Below are positions 34,403 to 43,688 of a stretch of DNA of 64,000 nt, in pieces; the first letter of the stretch is position 1, and the number at the start of each line of letters is the position of its first letter. Below the pieces are notes generated by a model that worked only from the letters and a program-made list of their open reading frames with translations, did no database searches and was not told the DNA's origin. The stretch spans positions 4,216,001 through 4,280,000 of the forward strand of contig AP025576.1 of the NCBI GenBank assembly GCA_022845955.1. Reading direction: 5' to 3'. The stretch is from Lachnospiraceae bacterium (GTDB lineage: Bacteria > Bacillota > Clostridia > Lachnospirales > Lachnospiraceae). Both the position numbers and the translations under genes were made by a program.

Positions 34403-35494
34403 CTACCGTTCCTTTGCGTATGGCCCAAACGACACGCAAAATGACGACGTGTCCTGTCTGGCAATGGCGATGGTAATGCCTCCGCCCGCCTGCTTTTCCA
34501 CCAGCAGTTCTCCTGCGCCGCTCCCTAAAACAGCGGCCCGTTCACATACGTTATCCACCCCCACGGTCTGTTCCACAAACGGGGAGCCGTGGAAAGAACC
34601 GGGGGCCTGCTCCAGCTCCCGGGGTGTGAAGGTAAGAAAAGGCACTCTCCTTGCCAACGCCTCTTCCTGGATTCCCGTCTCGGCCCTTTTCAGGCTGACC
34701 GACGTAAAGCGGGCAATTCTTCCTTCCCACAGCCCTTTTTCTTCCAGGATGCGGGTAAGGCAACGGGTAATTTCTTCCCTGGCTGTCCCTTTCCTGCAGC
34801 CGATCCCCACCGTCAGATCCCTGGGGACAAGATAACAGGTCAGAGGGAATACCTGCCGGTCCCCTTCCGCCGATATGACAATCCCGCACACCGGCCGCCG
34901 GTCCTCATCCGCCCCTTTTTCCCTGTCCGTCACCGGAACCAGCAGGGGCGGAAGCTCCCCTTCCCATGGGACATCGCTGTAAAACCCCACGGCTTCCCCG
35001 TTAAGGATCCTTCCGGATACCTCACGGACAGCCTCCGGGTTCCGCACTGCCAAACCGTTTTCCCTGGCAAACACATCTACGGCGAACACCCCGTTCAAAT
35101 CCGTCGCTGTGGTAATAACCGGCTCTGCGCCCGTGAGAAGCGCGATCCGTCTGCACCATTCATTCGCCCCGCCCAAATGGCCCGACAGCAGGGAAATGAC
35201 GTGAATGCCGCATTCATCCATCACCAGGACCGCCGGATCCTTCGCTTTTCCCCGAAAGAAGGGAGCCACTGCGCGCAGTGCAATTCCGGTTGCCCCGATA
35301 AAAAGAAGAAGGTCGCTGGAAGCAAAAAGCCCTTCCGTCAGATCTTTCACATGGGAAAAAGGGGTCAGCCCCTCTCCTGCATATTTATAAAAGCCGTATC
35401 CGGTGCTGTCGACCTCCTCCGCCCGGAGTCTGCCGGTAATCTCCCGGTTCCATCTGCCGCCTTTTTCAGTGAAGGAAATCACTGCCGCTTTCAT
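34403..35494 (-). CDS. cbiG: Cobalt-precorrin-5A hydrolase
   Basis: A 363-residue CbiG that opens the delta-lactone of cobalt-precorrin-5A and releases acetaldehyde. LLFIGATGIALRAVAP near residue 62 and HVISLLSGHLGGANEW near 97 mark the N-terminal domain; GIGCRKGTAREEI near 235 marks the C-terminal domain. Its ATG overlaps the cbiF stop by 4 bp. Confidence 0.93.
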   Translation of the reverse strand: MKAAVISFTEKGGRWNREITGRLRAEEVDSTGYGFYKYAGEGLTPFSHVKDLTEGLFASSDLLLFIGATGIALRAVAPFFRGKAKDPAVLVMDECGIHVISLLSGHLGGANEWCRRIALLTGAEPVITTATDLNGVFAVDVFARENGLAVRNPEAVREVSGRILNGEAVGFYSDVPWEGELPPLLVPVTDREKGADEDRRPVCGIVISAEGDRQVFPLTCYLVPRDLTVGIGCRKGTAREEITRCLTRILEEKGLWEGRIARFTSVSLKRAETGIQEEALARRVPFLTFTPRELEQAPGSFHGSPFVEQTVGVDNVCERAAVLGSGAGELLVEKQAGGGITIAIARQDTSSFCVSFGPYAKER

Positions 35495-36261
35495 CTTTGC
35501 TTTCCATCCTCTCTCCCCCGGCGGAATTCCGTCGTAAAATCAGCCGCATACAGCCTGGACAATTCATAATCGCTCCCCAGCACCTTCCCGACAACGATCA
35601 GCGCTGTTTTGCGGATACCGGCACGCTCCGCCAGCTCCGGAAGTTCCTCCAGCGTCCCCCGGATGATTTTTTCATCCTCCCAGGTGACTTTATAACAGAC
35701 GGCGCAGGGAGTATCCGGATCCAGGCCTCCTGCCAGCAGTTCTTCCCGCACCTGGGGCAGGAGGCCCGTGCTCAGGAACAGAACCAGCGTGCTCTTATGC
35801 GCCGCCAGATTCCTCAACTGTTCGCTTTCCGGCACGGGTGTCCTTCCTTCCATCCTGGTAATAATTACGGTCTGGGAAACCCCGGGCAGGGTATATTCCG
35901 CCTGCAGGGATGCCGCCGCACCGCAGAAGCTGCTGACGCCGGGGCATACCTCATAGGAAATCCCCCTCTCCTCCAGCCGATCCATCTGTTCCCGGATCGC
36001 CCCATACAGACAGGGATCCCCGGTATGGAGACGGACTGTTTTTTTCTTATCCGTTTCTCCCTGCACCATCACGTCTATCACCTCTTCCAGCGTCATCAGC
36101 GCGCTGTTGTATATCCGGCAATGGGACGAAGCCGATGCAAGCAGTTCTTTGTTTACCAGAGAACCTGCATAAATAATGATATCCGCCTGTTTCAGAAGTT
36201 CCATCCCTCTGACCGTAATCAGATCCGGCGCTCCCGGTCCTGCTCCTACAAAATGAACCAT
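35491..36261 (-). CDS. cbiF: Cobalt-precorrin-4 C11-methyltransferase
   Basis: A 256-residue tetrapyrrole methylase. FVGAGPGAPDLITVRG at residues 4-19, RLHTGDPCLYGA near 77, EVCPGVSSFCGAAA near 98, and LFLSTGLLPQV near 156. It starts 2 bp after cbiD ends, so translation is probably coupled. Confidence 0.95.
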   Translation of the reverse strand: MVHFVGAGPGAPDLITVRGMELLKQADIIIYAGSLVNKELLASASSHCRIYNSALMTLEEVIDVMVQGETDKKKTVRLHTGDPCLYGAIREQMDRLEERGISYEVCPGVSSFCGAAASLQAEYTLPGVSQTVIITRMEGRTPVPESEQLRNLAAHKSTLVLFLSTGLLPQVREELLAGGLDPDTPCAVCYKVTWEDEKIIRGTLEELPELAERAGIRKTALIVVGKVLGSDYELSRLYAADFTTEFRRGREDGKQR

Positions 36262-36263
36262 GT

Positions 36264-37391
36264 TTATTCTCCTATTTCTTCTAAAAGGGCATCCGCACCC
36301 TTTGTTTTTCCAAGAATCCCGTATCGGTTGGAAAATACCACCACCTCGGCCTGAAGCTTCCCGCCGGTCCTGTGTTCCAGGTGGCAGGCTATTTTTTCCA
36401 TGAGTACAGCCATAGTCTTTTCCAGCCAGCCGCAGCGGTTCAAAATATCCAGTGCATCTTCCGTCGTATTGGCGCCCAGCAGCGTTACCGCTGTCCCGGC
36501 GTCCCCGCCGGCCAGAATCAGACTTGCCGCCAGCGTCTCCAGCCGGGCATCCGCCCAGCGGGAATGGGTATTCATCACACCGGCTCCCAGCTTCACCAGC
36601 TTTCCGATATGCCCCACTAATAGAAGGGCATCAAATCCAATTTCAATCGCTTTATCCAGGGATTCTCCTATGTAATTGCTGCACTTTACGCTCTTGTATG
36701 GATCAATTTTCAGGGAATCCCTCAGAAAATCCATACCATAATTCCCGGGTGTGAGAAGGATTTTTTGTCTGCCCACAGCGGCCGCCTGTCTCATTTCCAC
36801 CTCTATGGTATCAAGAAGGGCCGCTTCGCTCATAGGCTCCACAATTCCCGTGGTGCCCAGGACCGATATCCCGCCCTCAATACCCAGACGGGGATTGAAG
36901 GTCCGGCCGGCAAGAGCTTTGCCTTCCGGGATGGAAATGATCACAAGGATCCCTTCCTCATACCCCTGTGCGGAACAAACCGCCTTCACCGCTTCGGTTA
37001 TCATGCGGCGCGGTACTGAATTAACAGCCGCTTCTCCCACCGGCTGATCCAGGCCGGGCCGGGTAACTCTTCCCACACCCTCCCCGCCGTCTATCCGGAT
37101 CCCGAACTCCGTTTTTTCCACAGAAGCATAGATGAGAATCCCATTGGTCACATCCGGATCATCCCCGCTGTCCTTCCGGACGGCGCAGCATACCCTTCCC
37201 TCTTCTTCCCGGATATCCTCCACATCCAGAAAAAGCGTCTGCCCGGATGGGGTAACCAGTTCCACGGCTTCCGTCCTTCCCCCGCCAAGCAGCATCTGTA
37301 CGGCGGCTTTCGCTGCGGCAGCGGCACAGGATCCGGTCGTATAACCGCAGCGCAATCGTTTCTGGTTTTTAAATACATACTGTTCCAGCAA
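36264..37391 (-). CDS. cbiD: Cobalt-precorrin-5B C1-methyltransferase
   Basis: A 375-residue CbiD. The family start LRCGYTTGSCAAAAAKAA is near residue 10; VTRPGLDQPVGEAAVN near 108, FNPRLGIEGGISVLGTTGIV near 155, and GHIGKLVKLGAGVMNTHS near 250 follow. I place the start at TTG 37391, since GAGAGGAGAGACGGTT is exactly upstream; the only upstream ATG (37496) lies in a palindromic repeat and has no ribosome site. Confidence 0.93.
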   Translation of the reverse strand: MLEQYVFKNQKRLRCGYTTGSCAAAAAKAAVQMLLGGGRTEAVELVTPSGQTLFLDVEDIREEEGRVCCAVRKDSGDDPDVTNGILIYASVEKTEFGIRIDGGEGVGRVTRPGLDQPVGEAAVNSVPRRMITEAVKAVCSAQGYEEGILVIISIPEGKALAGRTFNPRLGIEGGISVLGTTGIVEPMSEAALLDTIEVEMRQAAAVGRQKILLTPGNYGMDFLRDSLKIDPYKSVKCSNYIGESLDKAIEIGFDALLLVGHIGKLVKLGAGVMNTHSRWADARLETLAASLILAGGDAGTAVTLLGANTTEDALDILNRCGWLEKTMAVLMEKIACHLEHRTGGKLQAEVVVFSNRYGILGKTKGADALLEEIGE

Positions 37392-37423
37392 AACCGTCTC
37401 TCCTCTCAGGAACTGTGGTGAAA

Positions 37424-37528
37424 TCAAATACCCCGTCAGCTTGCTGCGGTGGTATTTGACCCTCGCGGCAGTCGCCAAGTGGATGCACAAGTGCATCCGT
37501 TTGGCTCGTTGCCCGCGGGAATAACCGG
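37424..37528. repeat. Hairpin plus palindromic repeat B, copy 2
   Basis: A 9-bp hairpin TCAAATACC / GGTATTTGA (37424-37459) is followed by a large imperfect palindrome centred on GGATGCAC-AA-GTGCATCC (37481-37498), flanked by GCCAA/TTGGC and CGCGGCA/TTGCCCGCG. The core 37471-37524 is the inverted counterpart of the repeat at 34332-34402. It lies between cbiKL and cbiD. Confidence 0.65.
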
Positions 37529-37541
37529 CACACTTTGCAGG

Positions 37542-39008
37542 CTATCTTATCACCACTGTGGTAAAATAACTGCTGCCCTCCGGTATTTCCTGCGTCGCAG
37601 GCAGAAAATGTTCTCCCGGAAGCCCGCAGTTTTCCGCGATGAGCGCCCTGTCCTCCAGTCCTTTTTCGGCAAGGTACTGCCGCAGCTTCCCCAGCTTTCC
37701 TCCGCTTTTCATCAATACCTTGGTACCCTCCAGGGCCATATACGGCTCCAGTTCTTCTTTTCCTGCGGGTATCACCATCAGGACCTGGGAACCGGAAACA
37801 AGAGGTTTCCCGGTTTTGGCGGCAATATCACAAAAGCAGGGGACACCGGCGCATATCCTTACCGGGTAACCGGCCTGCGCCGCCCGTTCCCCCACATAGG
37901 AAAATGTGGAATAAATGGAAATGTCCCCAATCGTAAGCATAGCCACATTTTTCCCCTGTTCCAGATATTCCGCAAGCAGCTCTGCTATTCTCTCATAATT
38001 CTTTGCCAGGATTTCCTTATCCCTGTTCATGGGGAAATCCGTATAGACGATTTCTTTTCCCCGGATATCGGCGGTCTGCATGGCAATAGAAAGAGCGAGT
38101 GTGTTTTCTCCCCGGGTACGGGGCACTGCCAGTACAGGGCACTCCTTTATCAGGCGCACCGCCTTGAGCGTAATCAGTTCCGGATCGCCCGGGCCAACAC
38201 TGACACCATAAAGCACACCCGTATTTTTTTCCTCCAGCTTTTGTAAATGGCGGATGTACAAACTGCGTATTTCCGGGTATTCCCCCATTCCCTTCACCAC
38301 ACACCGCACCCGAATCCCCTGGGACTCCAGCAGGCGTTTCCAGCTGCCCGGCCCGTTCCCCGCCATGTCCGTATGGGCATGATCCCCTGCGACCAGCATG
38401 AGCGGAGTCATTACCGCCTTCCGGTATCCGTTCTTTTGAAGGAGCGCCGTTACCTCTTCCAGATCCGGGCTGGCCTCCACAGTCCCCAGGAATACATCGG
38501 TACAGCCCATCCGGTTCCAGATATCCTGGAGCCGGGCATAAACGGCATTGTTTTCATGACGGGATCCATGCCCCATCAGCACCAGGGCTTCTCCCTCTTC
38601 CCTTGAAAAATGTTCGGCATAAAAAGCGGCAACACTTTTCAGATCCTCCTCATCGTTAAGCAGAGGCACACCGATTTCCATCCGTCTGAAACGCCCCCGG
38701 AACCCTTCCGCCTGGGCACAGAGCTTTTCGTATTCCTCCCCGGCCAGAAGATGGGTGGGCTGGATAAGAACCTCCTCGATCCCTTCCTCCGCCATTTGGG
38801 CGAGCGCCTGCATGGTATCGGGGATTTCCACCCCTCTTTCCTTCCATATGCGCATGATAATTGTACTGGTAAACGCCCTTTTTACGGGCATATGTGAAAA
38901 TACCCTTTTAAAATCCGCCTCCAGCGCCCCAATGGTACACCGGCAGGAATCCTCATAGCTTGTTCCGAAGCTGACTGCCAATATGCCTGTTTTTTTCTTC
39001 TGTTTCAT
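37542..39008 (-). CDS. cbiKL: Fused sirohydrochlorin cobaltochelatase / precorrin-2 C20-methyltransferase (CbiK-CbiL)
   Basis: A 488-residue fusion of the first two steps. Residues 1-260 are CbiK: AVSFGTSYEDSC near 11, LVLMGHGSRHENN near 145 with the chelating histidine, and LMLVAGDHAHTDMAG near 203 with the second. Residues 265-488 are CbiL: GVSVGPGDPELITLKAV, LTIGDISIYSTFSYV near 362, and VRICAGVPCFCDIAA. AAAAGGAGAAAGC precedes the start. It is the first gene of the operon, directly under the cobalamin riboswitch. Confidence 0.94.
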   Translation of the reverse strand: MKQKKKTGILAVSFGTSYEDSCRCTIGALEADFKRVFSHMPVKRAFTSTIIMRIWKERGVEIPDTMQALAQMAEEGIEEVLIQPTHLLAGEEYEKLCAQAEGFRGRFRRMEIGVPLLNDEEDLKSVAAFYAEHFSREEGEALVLMGHGSRHENNAVYARLQDIWNRMGCTDVFLGTVEASPDLEEVTALLQKNGYRKAVMTPLMLVAGDHAHTDMAGNGPGSWKRLLESQGIRVRCVVKGMGEYPEIRSLYIRHLQKLEEKNTGVLYGVSVGPGDPELITLKAVRLIKECPVLAVPRTRGENTLALSIAMQTADIRGKEIVYTDFPMNRDKEILAKNYERIAELLAEYLEQGKNVAMLTIGDISIYSTFSYVGERAAQAGYPVRICAGVPCFCDIAAKTGKPLVSGSQVLMVIPAGKEELEPYMALEGTKVLMKSGGKLGKLRQYLAEKGLEDRALIAENCGLPGEHFLPATQEIPEGSSYFTTVVIR

Positions 39009-39210
39009 GCTTTCTCCTTTTCATGGCCCGGCACCGTTGTTGTTCACGGCCTTTTGTGCCTGCATAAAAAATACCGCCTCCCGCAGCATAACGCATACGA
39101 AAGCCGGTTTAAAAAACAGATCTGTCATCTTCCCCTGGAAAAGGACCGCTTTTCGCACCCGGCCATCGCTCGTAACCGATGCGGGGAGCACTCTTCCCAT
39201 GTTCCCCATC
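39009..39210 (-). promoter_or_regulatory. Expression platform between riboswitch and cbiKL
   Basis: About 200 nt of leader. GGCAC/GTGCC arms (39030-39060) lie next to the cbiKL ribosome site. I cannot identify a clear intrinsic terminator, so control may act on translation initiation. Confidence 0.4.
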
Positions 39211-39376
39211 ATGAAAGGCAGGTCTTCTGGCTCCGGTATCCTCATCGTATCCGTCCTTCCCGGTTTCCCAGTGGCATTCTCTGATACGACTCCTCCGTTA
39301 CAGCGGCGGGACCGCAAGGGCTTTGCACCCTTTTCCCTATTATCCTGCGCGGTCTGGCCGGCAGGCACCTCTTCAT
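39211..39376 (-). promoter_or_regulatory. Cobalamin riboswitch
   Basis: On the minus strand: closing stem ATGAA-AGGT with ACCT-TTCAT, AATAGGGAA, GGGTGCAAAGCCCTTGCGGT, the CCCGCCGCTGTAA segment, the B12 box GCCACTG (39269-39275) with the following GGGAA, and the 3' part GAGCCAGAAGACCTGCC. This is a complete adenosylcobalamin-type aptamer. It should shut down the whole cobalamin operon when the vitamin is plentiful. Confidence 0.96.
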
Positions 39377-39399
39377 TTTTTATAAAATTTTCTTTCTCG

Positions 39400-39428
39400 A
39401 TTATATTACGGAAACAGGCCAGAGGCAA
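39400..39428 (-). promoter_or_regulatory. Promoter of the cobalamin operon
   Basis: Minus strand TTGCCT (39428-39423), 17-bp spacer, TATAAT (39405-39400), placed some 24 bp ahead of the aptamer. No other convincing promoter was seen within the 17-kb operon. Confidence 0.75.
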
Positions 39429-39492
39429 TCGTTTATTTTACCTTTTGAAAGAAAACATACGTAACAGTTCGATCTTGTCTGAAGTGTTATCT

Positions 39493-41334
39493 TTATGCTC
39501 CCCCGTTCGCTGCACTTCTGTCCGCTCCGTCTTCCTCATAGTACCTGGCCTGTGCCTGCCACATGACAGCATATTTACCCTTATCCTCTTTCAGTAGTTC
39601 CTCATGATTTCCACGCTGCACAAGTTCTCCTTCATGAAAAACCAGTATGTAGTCGCAAAAACGGCAGGAAGAAAGGCGATGGGATATAAAAACCGCGGTT
39701 TTATCACCAATCAGCCTATGGAAACCGCTGTATATTTCATGCTCTGATATGGGATCCAGAGCGGCGGTAGGTTCATCCAGAACCACTATCGGCGCATCTT
39801 TATACAATGCTCTGGCTAATGCAATCTTCTGTGCTTCACCACCAGACACCTCCACACCCTCTTCATCCAAATCCCGGTACAGACTGGTGGCAAGTCCCTT
39901 CTTCATCCGCTCCAGGCGGGCGGCAAATCCTGCTTTCTTAAGGCATTCCCATACCCTCTCCTGCTGATATTCCTGTGCCGCAGCTACATTTTCTCCCAAA
40001 GGCTGAGCCAGAAGTTTGAAATCCTGAAACACTACCGAAAACAGCCGCATATATTCCTCATATTCATATTCCCTGATGTCCGTCCCATTCAGCAGGATGC
40101 TTCCTTCGGATGGATCGTACAAGCGGCAGAGCAGCTTTACCAGTGTGGTCTTTCCGCTGCCGTTCATTCCTACCACTGCCGTTTTTTCGCCAGGATGCAG
40201 GCGGAAGGACACATGGGACAATGCGGGTTTTCCTGCTCCGGGATAGGTAAAGGATACATCCCGGAACTCAATCTCACCTTTTCCCGCTTCCATACCTGCG
40301 GGAAGGCATCCGCCCTCCAGCAGACCGGGAAGATCAAGATAAGCAAAGGTACTCTCCATGCGTCTTGCATTCATCAGGATTTCACTACGGCTTTTAGCGA
40401 GTATTTTCAGACTTTCGGAGAAACGGTATATACTGGAAGCAAAAAGAACCACTGCCCCTGCTGAAAGAGCACCCTGCAGTGAACGCAGAACCACAAACAC
40501 ATAAGCCCCTCCCATGAGGATGCCAGATGCCGCACCGTCCAGCGCGCCTGCCCGCTGCTCCAGCCTGCTCTCTCCTTCCACCATCCTGTCCCGTTCTTCT
40601 TCACGCAGAGCGCTTTTAATCAACGGCTGGGCATTGTATATACGAATGTCCTTACCTTCCCTGTAGGTAATTCCTCCGCGCATCAGATAGTTCGCCCTGC
40701 TGCTGGTTTTATCAAACTGTCTTTTCAGCGTTTCTTCTTCCTGAAAGGTTCTTTTTTCGACAGAAGCAGAAAAGAAGGTAACTGCAAATACATAGCCGAA
40801 AAACAGAAGCGTTGACCAATCTAACCAAAAACTGCCCTGAAAGAGAACCAAAATCAGAAATGCGGCCGAGGCCATGATCCCGATAACACCGACACAGCAG
40901 CGTTGGAACTGCGGAATCATATAGTAAGCGCCGCAGCCCCAGTCGTAGTCATTCTGAATTCTTGCCCGCAGCCCGGCTGTCTCTGCACTGTCAAGCCGGG
41001 CATAATCCATATCCATGCTTTTGTCGTTAAACTTCCATTCCATCAGATCATTACAATATTCCGAATGGGGCAGGCCGCAGCGGAACATTTTTCCCCTCAC
41101 AACATTCATGATAAATAATATCACAACTCCGATAACCGCTGCTAACGCCAGCTCTTTAAAAGAAGCTCCCTGTTCCAGGCCATCTACAAATATTGCTGAA
41201 AGAACAGGTGCTCCCAATGGGATCAACGCCTCCATCAGAGCCAGAACGAAAGCCATTGGCAATGCCCACGGCTCACACTTTTGAATCTCCCGGAGACATC
41301 GTAAAAGATGAAGCATATCCGCTCTCTTTCTCAT
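39493..41334 (-). CDS. ABC exporter half-transporter (second subunit)
   Basis: A 613-residue protein with an N-terminal six-helix type 1 exporter domain (hydrophobic helices near 22-40, 60-82, 140-185 and 260-290) and a C-terminal ATPase domain: Walker A GMNGSGKTT near 390, Q-loop FQDFKLL, signature SGGEAQKIALARALY near 505, Walker B IVVLDEPTAALDP, and a switch histidine in VFISHR. Its start overlaps the first subunit stop by 4 bp, so the two form a heterodimer. The substrate is unknown. Confidence 0.9.
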   Translation of the reverse strand: MRKRADMLHLLRCLREIQKCEPWALPMAFVLALMEALIPLGAPVLSAIFVDGLEQGASFKELALAAVIGVVILFIMNVVRGKMFRCGLPHSEYCNDLMEWKFNDKSMDMDYARLDSAETAGLRARIQNDYDWGCGAYYMIPQFQRCCVGVIGIMASAAFLILVLFQGSFWLDWSTLLFFGYVFAVTFFSASVEKRTFQEEETLKRQFDKTSSRANYLMRGGITYREGKDIRIYNAQPLIKSALREEERDRMVEGESRLEQRAGALDGAASGILMGGAYVFVVLRSLQGALSAGAVVLFASSIYRFSESLKILAKSRSEILMNARRMESTFAYLDLPGLLEGGCLPAGMEAGKGEIEFRDVSFTYPGAGKPALSHVSFRLHPGEKTAVVGMNGSGKTTLVKLLCRLYDPSEGSILLNGTDIREYEYEEYMRLFSVVFQDFKLLAQPLGENVAAAQEYQQERVWECLKKAGFAARLERMKKGLATSLYRDLDEEGVEVSGGEAQKIALARALYKDAPIVVLDEPTAALDPISEHEIYSGFHRLIGDKTAVFISHRLSSCRFCDYILVFHEGELVQRGNHEELLKEDKGKYAVMWQAQARYYEEDGADRSAANGGA

Positions 41335-43154
41335 GCATTCACCTCCGCATCTTTCTTATAATAATGACTCTGAACGCGATACATTTTGGCGTATTCCACA
41401 CAACCAGCCAAAAGTTCTTCATGACTTCCGCTCGCTGTCACCCTGCCTTTTTCCAGCAAAACCACACGATCACAAAAACGGGTGCTGGCAAGCCTATGGG
41501 AAATATAAATTGCTGTTTTCTTTCCTGCCAGGCTGTGAAACAACTCATAAGTCTCACTTTCAGCAATGGGATCCAGTGCGGCTGTGGGTTCGTCAAAAAA
41601 CAGCAACATCGCATCCTTATATAATGCCCTGGCCATCAGAAGCTTCTGCTGCTGCCCTCCTGACAGGCACACTCCGCCTCCATCCTCCAGATTCATCATC
41701 ATCGTTTCCATTTTTTCCGGCAGCCGGTTGATGTCTTCCCACAGCCCTGTTTTTGTCAGACATTCCCTGATCCGTTCCATGTCCATCTCTTTTTCATTAA
41801 GTGACACATTCTGTGCTACCGTAAAGGGCAGTATCGTGGCCTCCTGAAAAACCGGTGAAATCATTTGATACAAATCCTTCTTCCTGAAATGCCTGATATC
41901 CGTATTATTTATCAGTATCCTTCCTGACTCCGGCTTATAAAAACCACACAGCAGCTTTACAATAGTCGTTTTTCCGGCGCCGTTTATTCCCACCAGAGCT
42001 ATTTTTTCCCCCTCTCCAATCTGCAGATTAAAATGATCCAATACCTGATATCTGCCCTCGTAAGTAAAACTTACATCCTCAAAGGTAATAGAAACCGGTG
42101 TTCCTTCTTCCGGCGGTATGGCCGCCGGATCCGGATCGGGTTCGTCTGCAGCTTCCAGGTAACTTCTCATCCTGTTTAACGGAGGTACCGCCTGGACCAT
42201 CTGCCCCACGCTGTCGGATACCTGTGTGACCAGAGCCGAAAAGGAAGCCACCACGCTGCATGCCAGTACAAATTCTCCAGGCGTAAGATTACCCGAAGCC
42301 GCCTGCCATAAAAAGTACAGATAAGCCGCCCCGTCTCTGAAAAACAAACTCACTGCCTCCACCAGCGCCGCAAAATAATAATAACGCTGCACATCCTGTC
42401 TCAGGCGGAAATGGGCTTCATTGTAATTACGAAAGCAAGCTCTGATCCAACCGCCCATTTCATATAACCGTAAATCTTTTCCAAAAGTAACATCAGAGGC
42501 ATAATCCTTCATATATCCCCTGCTCCGCTGCAGAATGCTGCGGCTGGCGAGCGTTTTCACCTCATGCTTTTGTGCCTTACGTAAAGCGCCGAAATTCAGA
42601 ACTGACAGAAGAATAATGAAAAGCAGCATCCAGGGGCTTAAAGATGCAATTATACTTCCATACAGGATAAAACTAATCACCGCTCCACATACTTTTATGG
42701 CTCCTTCTGACATCAGTGTTGTCGCAGACCAGGGACCCCAATCCACACTCATCAGTTTTGCCTGACTGTACTGCTCCTGCCAGCGGGCACTTTCCACATG
42801 TTCATAATCGCAATCCAGTGTTTTTCCAAACAGCTGAATTCTGTAATAACTGCGCAGACGATCCAACAACCTTGTCTTCCCTCTGGCCGCCATGTTTCCC
42901 ACCGTCTGGGATACCGCTATAATACAGGTTATGATGCCCAACACAAACAGTGCCTTTTTGACGGATGAGTGCTGTACCACAAGATCCACACCAATCTTCG
43001 GCAGATACATTGCTATATAAGGGGTTATTACCATACACAGGGATTCCAGAATCATAAAGACCATGAGTTTCCTGTCACTTTTCCATATCCCTTTAAGCAG
43101 ATAAATAAAATTATTCCAAAGTGAATACTCATCTTTTTGTTTTTTTGTCCTCAC
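41331..43154 (-). CDS. ABC exporter half-transporter (first subunit)
   Basis: A 607-residue type 1 exporter half with GTG start at 43154, chosen because GGAGG lies 6 nt upstream; the frame extends to a TTG without a ribosome site. Six-helix membrane domain in the first 330 residues. ATPase: Walker A GINGAGKTT near 400, signature LSGGQQQKLLMARALY near 515, Walker B LLFFDEPTAALDP, and YISHR. Transcribed first, from the promoter at 43212. No substrate gene adjoins it, so drug, peptide or lipid export remain open. Confidence 0.9.
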   Translation of the reverse strand: MRTKKQKDEYSLWNNFIYLLKGIWKSDRKLMVFMILESLCMVITPYIAMYLPKIGVDLVVQHSSVKKALFVLGIITCIIAVSQTVGNMAARGKTRLLDRLRSYYRIQLFGKTLDCDYEHVESARWQEQYSQAKLMSVDWGPWSATTLMSEGAIKVCGAVISFILYGSIIASLSPWMLLFIILLSVLNFGALRKAQKHEVKTLASRSILQRSRGYMKDYASDVTFGKDLRLYEMGGWIRACFRNYNEAHFRLRQDVQRYYYFAALVEAVSLFFRDGAAYLYFLWQAASGNLTPGEFVLACSVVASFSALVTQVSDSVGQMVQAVPPLNRMRSYLEAADEPDPDPAAIPPEEGTPVSITFEDVSFTYEGRYQVLDHFNLQIGEGEKIALVGINGAGKTTIVKLLCGFYKPESGRILINNTDIRHFRKKDLYQMISPVFQEATILPFTVAQNVSLNEKEMDMERIRECLTKTGLWEDINRLPEKMETMMMNLEDGGGVCLSGGQQQKLLMARALYKDAMLLFFDEPTAALDPIAESETYELFHSLAGKKTAIYISHRLASTRFCDRVVLLEKGRVTASGSHEELLAGCVEYAKMYRVQSHYYKKDAEVNA

Positions 43155-43211
43155 ACTTTTCCTCCGGTATTTCCCATTTTTTCCTATCGTTGTAAAATTC
43201 TTGTTTTTTCT

Positions 43212-43240
43212 ATCATACAAGCTTTTTCAGGATAAAACAA
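43212..43240 (-). promoter_or_regulatory. Promoter of the ABC exporter operon
   Basis: Minus strand TTGTTT (43240-43235), 17-bp spacer, TATGAT (43217-43212). Confidence 0.55.
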
Positions 43241-43267
43241 TAAGTAGTAAAAACCAATGTATACAGT

Positions 43268-43316
43268 AAAAGCTGTCACATGCAGATAAGTTTTCCTCAC
43301 CCATGCGGCAGCTTTT
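43268..43316 (-). terminator. Hairpin terminator after the tannase operon
   Basis: AAAAGCTG and CAGCTTTT at the ends with inner CATG/CATG pairing. It lies 28 bp after the last gene of the operon; the T-run is short on the minus strand, so it is only a probable terminator. Confidence 0.5.
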
Positions 43317-43343
43317 CCATATTTTTTCGTTTTTCCCTTGTAT

Positions 43344-43688
43344 TTATGAAATTCTCTTCAAAACGTCCTTCAACATATCTTCCATAATTTCCATGATTTC
43401 CGCAATATCGGCTCCGTTTACCCCATCATAATGAATCCCTGCCGTTACCACCACAGGCAGACCGGTCTGCCTGTTTATGGCCTCCGCCCAGCTTTCAGTC
43501 AACACGGCTTCCCGGTGTCCGGGAAATACCACTGTTTCCAGCTTTTTTTCACAGGAAACGGCACTGACCGCTCCGATATGGGAAAGATCGCCCCCGTAAA
43601 GATCCACCCGTATCCCGTTATCCAGTACCAGAACAGAGGCTGTTATGGTCTTGTTTCCCCATTCTGCTTTCCTTTCAAAGGTTCTCAT
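43344..43688 (-). CDS. LpdD-like small protein of a UbiD-type decarboxylase system
   Basis: A 114-residue protein that resembles the LpdD/VdcD-type partner encoded with gallate and hydroxyarylic acid decarboxylases, a family described as a prenylated-flavin chaperone. Features: an N-terminal strand rich in alternating charged residues, GGDLSHIGAVSAV near residue 32, VVFPGHREAVLTE near 54, and VVVTAGIHYDGVN near 79. It is the last gene of the tannase operon and overlaps the ubiX-type gene by 14 bp. Confidence 0.75.
   Translation of the reverse strand: MRTFERKAEWGNKTITASVLVLDNGIRVDLYGGDLSHIGAVSAVSCEKKLETVVFPGHREAVLTESWAEAINRQTGLPVVVTAGIHYDGVNGADIAEIMEIMEDMLKDVLKRIS

Noticed and set aside
39021..39428. 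135-codon open frame on the minus strand upstream of cbiKL
   Set aside because: It lies across the cobalamin riboswitch and its promoter; the RNA motif explains the sequence and no protein family is recognisable.
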